Shown here piece after piece: positions 62,345-64,000 of a stretch of DNA of 64,000 bases. The position numbers and the translations under genes were made by a program. The stretch comes from Cercophora sp. LCS_1 (taxonomy: Eukaryota; Ascomycota; Sordariomycetes; Sordariales; Lasiosphaeriaceae). The notes beneath the pieces are model-generated. The model saw only the letters and a list, made by a program, of their open reading frames with translations, made no database searches and had not been told where the DNA came from. The number at the start of each line of letters is the position of its first letter. Within the stretch, counting starts at the first letter, position 1. The stretch lies in the NCBI GenBank assembly GCA_036250225.1, contig JAPZLL010000058.1, forward strand, positions 124,001 through 188,000. The letters are read 5' to 3'.

Positions 62345-64000
62345 TGAGGCTCGACAGCGATATTGAACTGTGTTCTGACCAGAAGGACTGGGCTGCTTTA
62401 CGGCGCGCAAGTTGAGCGGGGTGACGAGGTGAAAGTAAAGCAGTCTAGCGACGCAAATGGTAGTCACCAGGGTGAGGAATGCGAATATTGAGAAGGATAA
62501 GATGCAAAGGAGGGGAAAGAATTTGTACCACTGCTAACAGCGACGTGGACACGCGGGTGCGGTCGGACGCAGAGATGCAAAGCCTGGAAGTGGTCAGCAG
62601 GTTCTGGGCGCTGGCTGCAACGCCGATTTAGCGGTGCTGCGAAGGCTCGCGACCGAATTGACCGGGGATGGTGGGCGTGGGACCCCCGGACGGGGCCGAA
62701 GGAGTCAGCAGCCAATGGTCCCGGAAGGCGGGACCAGAGCAAGGAGGGAACGGGACGGGATGCAAAAGGCCAGATGAGGAGACACGAAAAAGAGGATGTG
62801 GAGGACACGGAACCAGGTAGTGCGGTGCGATCAATGGACAGGGACAGGACATACCGCGCGGTCGACAACGAGAACGAGTTGGACGAGGCAACAGATGCGC
62901 CGGGCGACCAGGCGACTTGAACGGCCACGAGCAATGTTGCTGTCGTTGCGGGACCCGAAGCTGCAGTGCTCGCTCGTCGCACTTGTCTCAATGGTAGCGC
63001 GAGGCGAAAATTGATGCAGGGTGAGCTGTTAGGCAGCGAGTGCAGATGTCGGTGAGACGTCGAGCAGAAGGTTGAGTCGACCGAGACGTGAGCGCCGGGG
63101 GTCCGGGATGGGTGAGGTCGGTGGAGCTCAAATCCCTGTCTCCACTCAACCACTGCACGCTGGATGAACGTGCCCGGCGGCGACTTTGACTGATCGCTGA
63201 TCGACAAGATGGAACGAGATGCAATGCGATGCGCTGTTGACGACCATAGACCCTTGCGAGCGGCGAGCGTCACCGGGGAACTTTCTGTAAATGCCCGCGA
63301 TCGGAGGAGTCGCTGGCATACACGGCTGATGAGGAGGGAAGGTGCCTTGCGCAGAACAACCAAACTTTGTGAGTTCAGTTCGTCAGATCAGCAGGTCAGA
63401 TGATCCGTGGATCCAGACACGATAGCGAAAAATGGTGGAGGGGAGACCTGTTCGTCCCGTCTTTAAATATCTCCGGGCCGGTGGGGTGCGGCGAGGGTTT
63501 GGCTTGAGCGAGGTCACAGCAGCAAGCTTCCGGAGCAAAAAGAAGGAGATGCGACGGGTTACAGAGAGGAAGGAAACTGCTGGCATCGCAGCCCCGTTTT
63601 GCATGTTGATCGCCTCCCGGTCGTCGTGCCGCCTGTCTGCCTGGGGCAAGGCGGCGAGCACCGCTGAGCTACGGGTTTCTCGAGCGCCTGTTGGGCCGCT
63701 GCCCGCCAGCCCGGTTGTCGTTGGCTCTTCGGACATGGATCGTGGTGTTATCGGCTTCGCTGCCAGGTGGGACCCACAGCCAAGGTGTGGGGGATTCGGA
63801 ACCTCCACACCTTTTGCCCCAGACCGTGGATCGACACAGCGATGCACGCCATGTTGGGGGACAGACCTCATCAACAGAGCGAGAGAGTTGCTGCAGTCCC
63901 AGAGTATAAGGCCTATCATATTCCGCTCTTGGAGGAGACGCAAGCCTCTGGCCAACTAACTGCCCAGGCATATGCCATGTGCTCATTTGCCGCTTGGCGT
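62345..64000. other. promoter and unannotated right edge
   Basis: The AAA frame is open a further 41 codons upstream of 62344 but without a better start. Beyond that, long minus- and plus-strand frames (e.g. 62464-63363) lack domains and have GC-driven composition; I see no gene. Confidence 0.5.

Noticed and set aside
62464..63363. 299-codon minus-strand frame upstream of the AAA gene
   Set aside because: Ser/Arg/Pro-rich with no domain or splice link; most likely promoter DNA.
1..64000. CRISPR arrays, bacterial-type operons or origins
   Set aside because: The window is eukaryotic (spliced genes, HET and Zn2Cys6 proteins); no regularly spaced repeats of that kind were seen.

Overview
This window is nuclear DNA from a filamentous ascomycete (Pezizomycotina, most likely Sordariomycetes). 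The signs are genes split by short GT-AG introns of about 43-160 nt with CTRAY branch sites, several HET-domain genes, a Clr5-domain gene, a Zn2Cys6 regulator, and NmrA and DUF2855 proteins. All exon joins given here come from reading splice consensus and frame continuity by eye; none was checked against RNA.

Layout: 0-4.4 kb is mostly non-coding apart from a small acidic ORF at the left edge. 4.4-4.66 kb holds the most striking object: the 5' half of tRNA-Lys(CUU), then the 3' half of tRNA-His(GUG), the 5' half of tRNA-His and the 3' half of tRNA-Lys, all on one strand with no Pol III terminator between them. This is a circularly permuted tRNA-His nested in the intron position of a tRNA-Lys. 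From 6.3 to 13.9 kb lie a secreted Pro/Gly-repeat protein, a PAQR/Izh/hemolysin-III-type membrane protein, a TFIIIC (Tfc6/Sfc6-like) WD protein and a frameshifted class II aldolase gene.

14-43 kb is an accessory region rich in self/non-self recognition genes: a NACHT-like/HET fusion protein, a HET protein with membrane segments, a HET pseudogene, a Helo-like-N-terminus/beta-propeller protein, another HET gene, a Clr5 gene remnant and two HNH nuclease-domain genes. It also carries a nest of terminal-inverted-repeat elements (32.8-36.7 kb). One of these, 3.5 kb long, contains an HNH gene and ends 11 nt before the remaining Clr5 reading frame.

43.8-64 kb returns to housekeeping and metabolic genes: a DUF2855 protein, ribose-5-phosphate isomerase, a Zn2Cys6 transcription factor behind a 4 kb intergenic region, a JEN-type monocarboxylate transporter, a YVC1-type vacuolar TRP channel and a large DUF-AAA+ ATPase. 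Genes are independent transcription units; no secondary-metabolite cluster or operon is evident.
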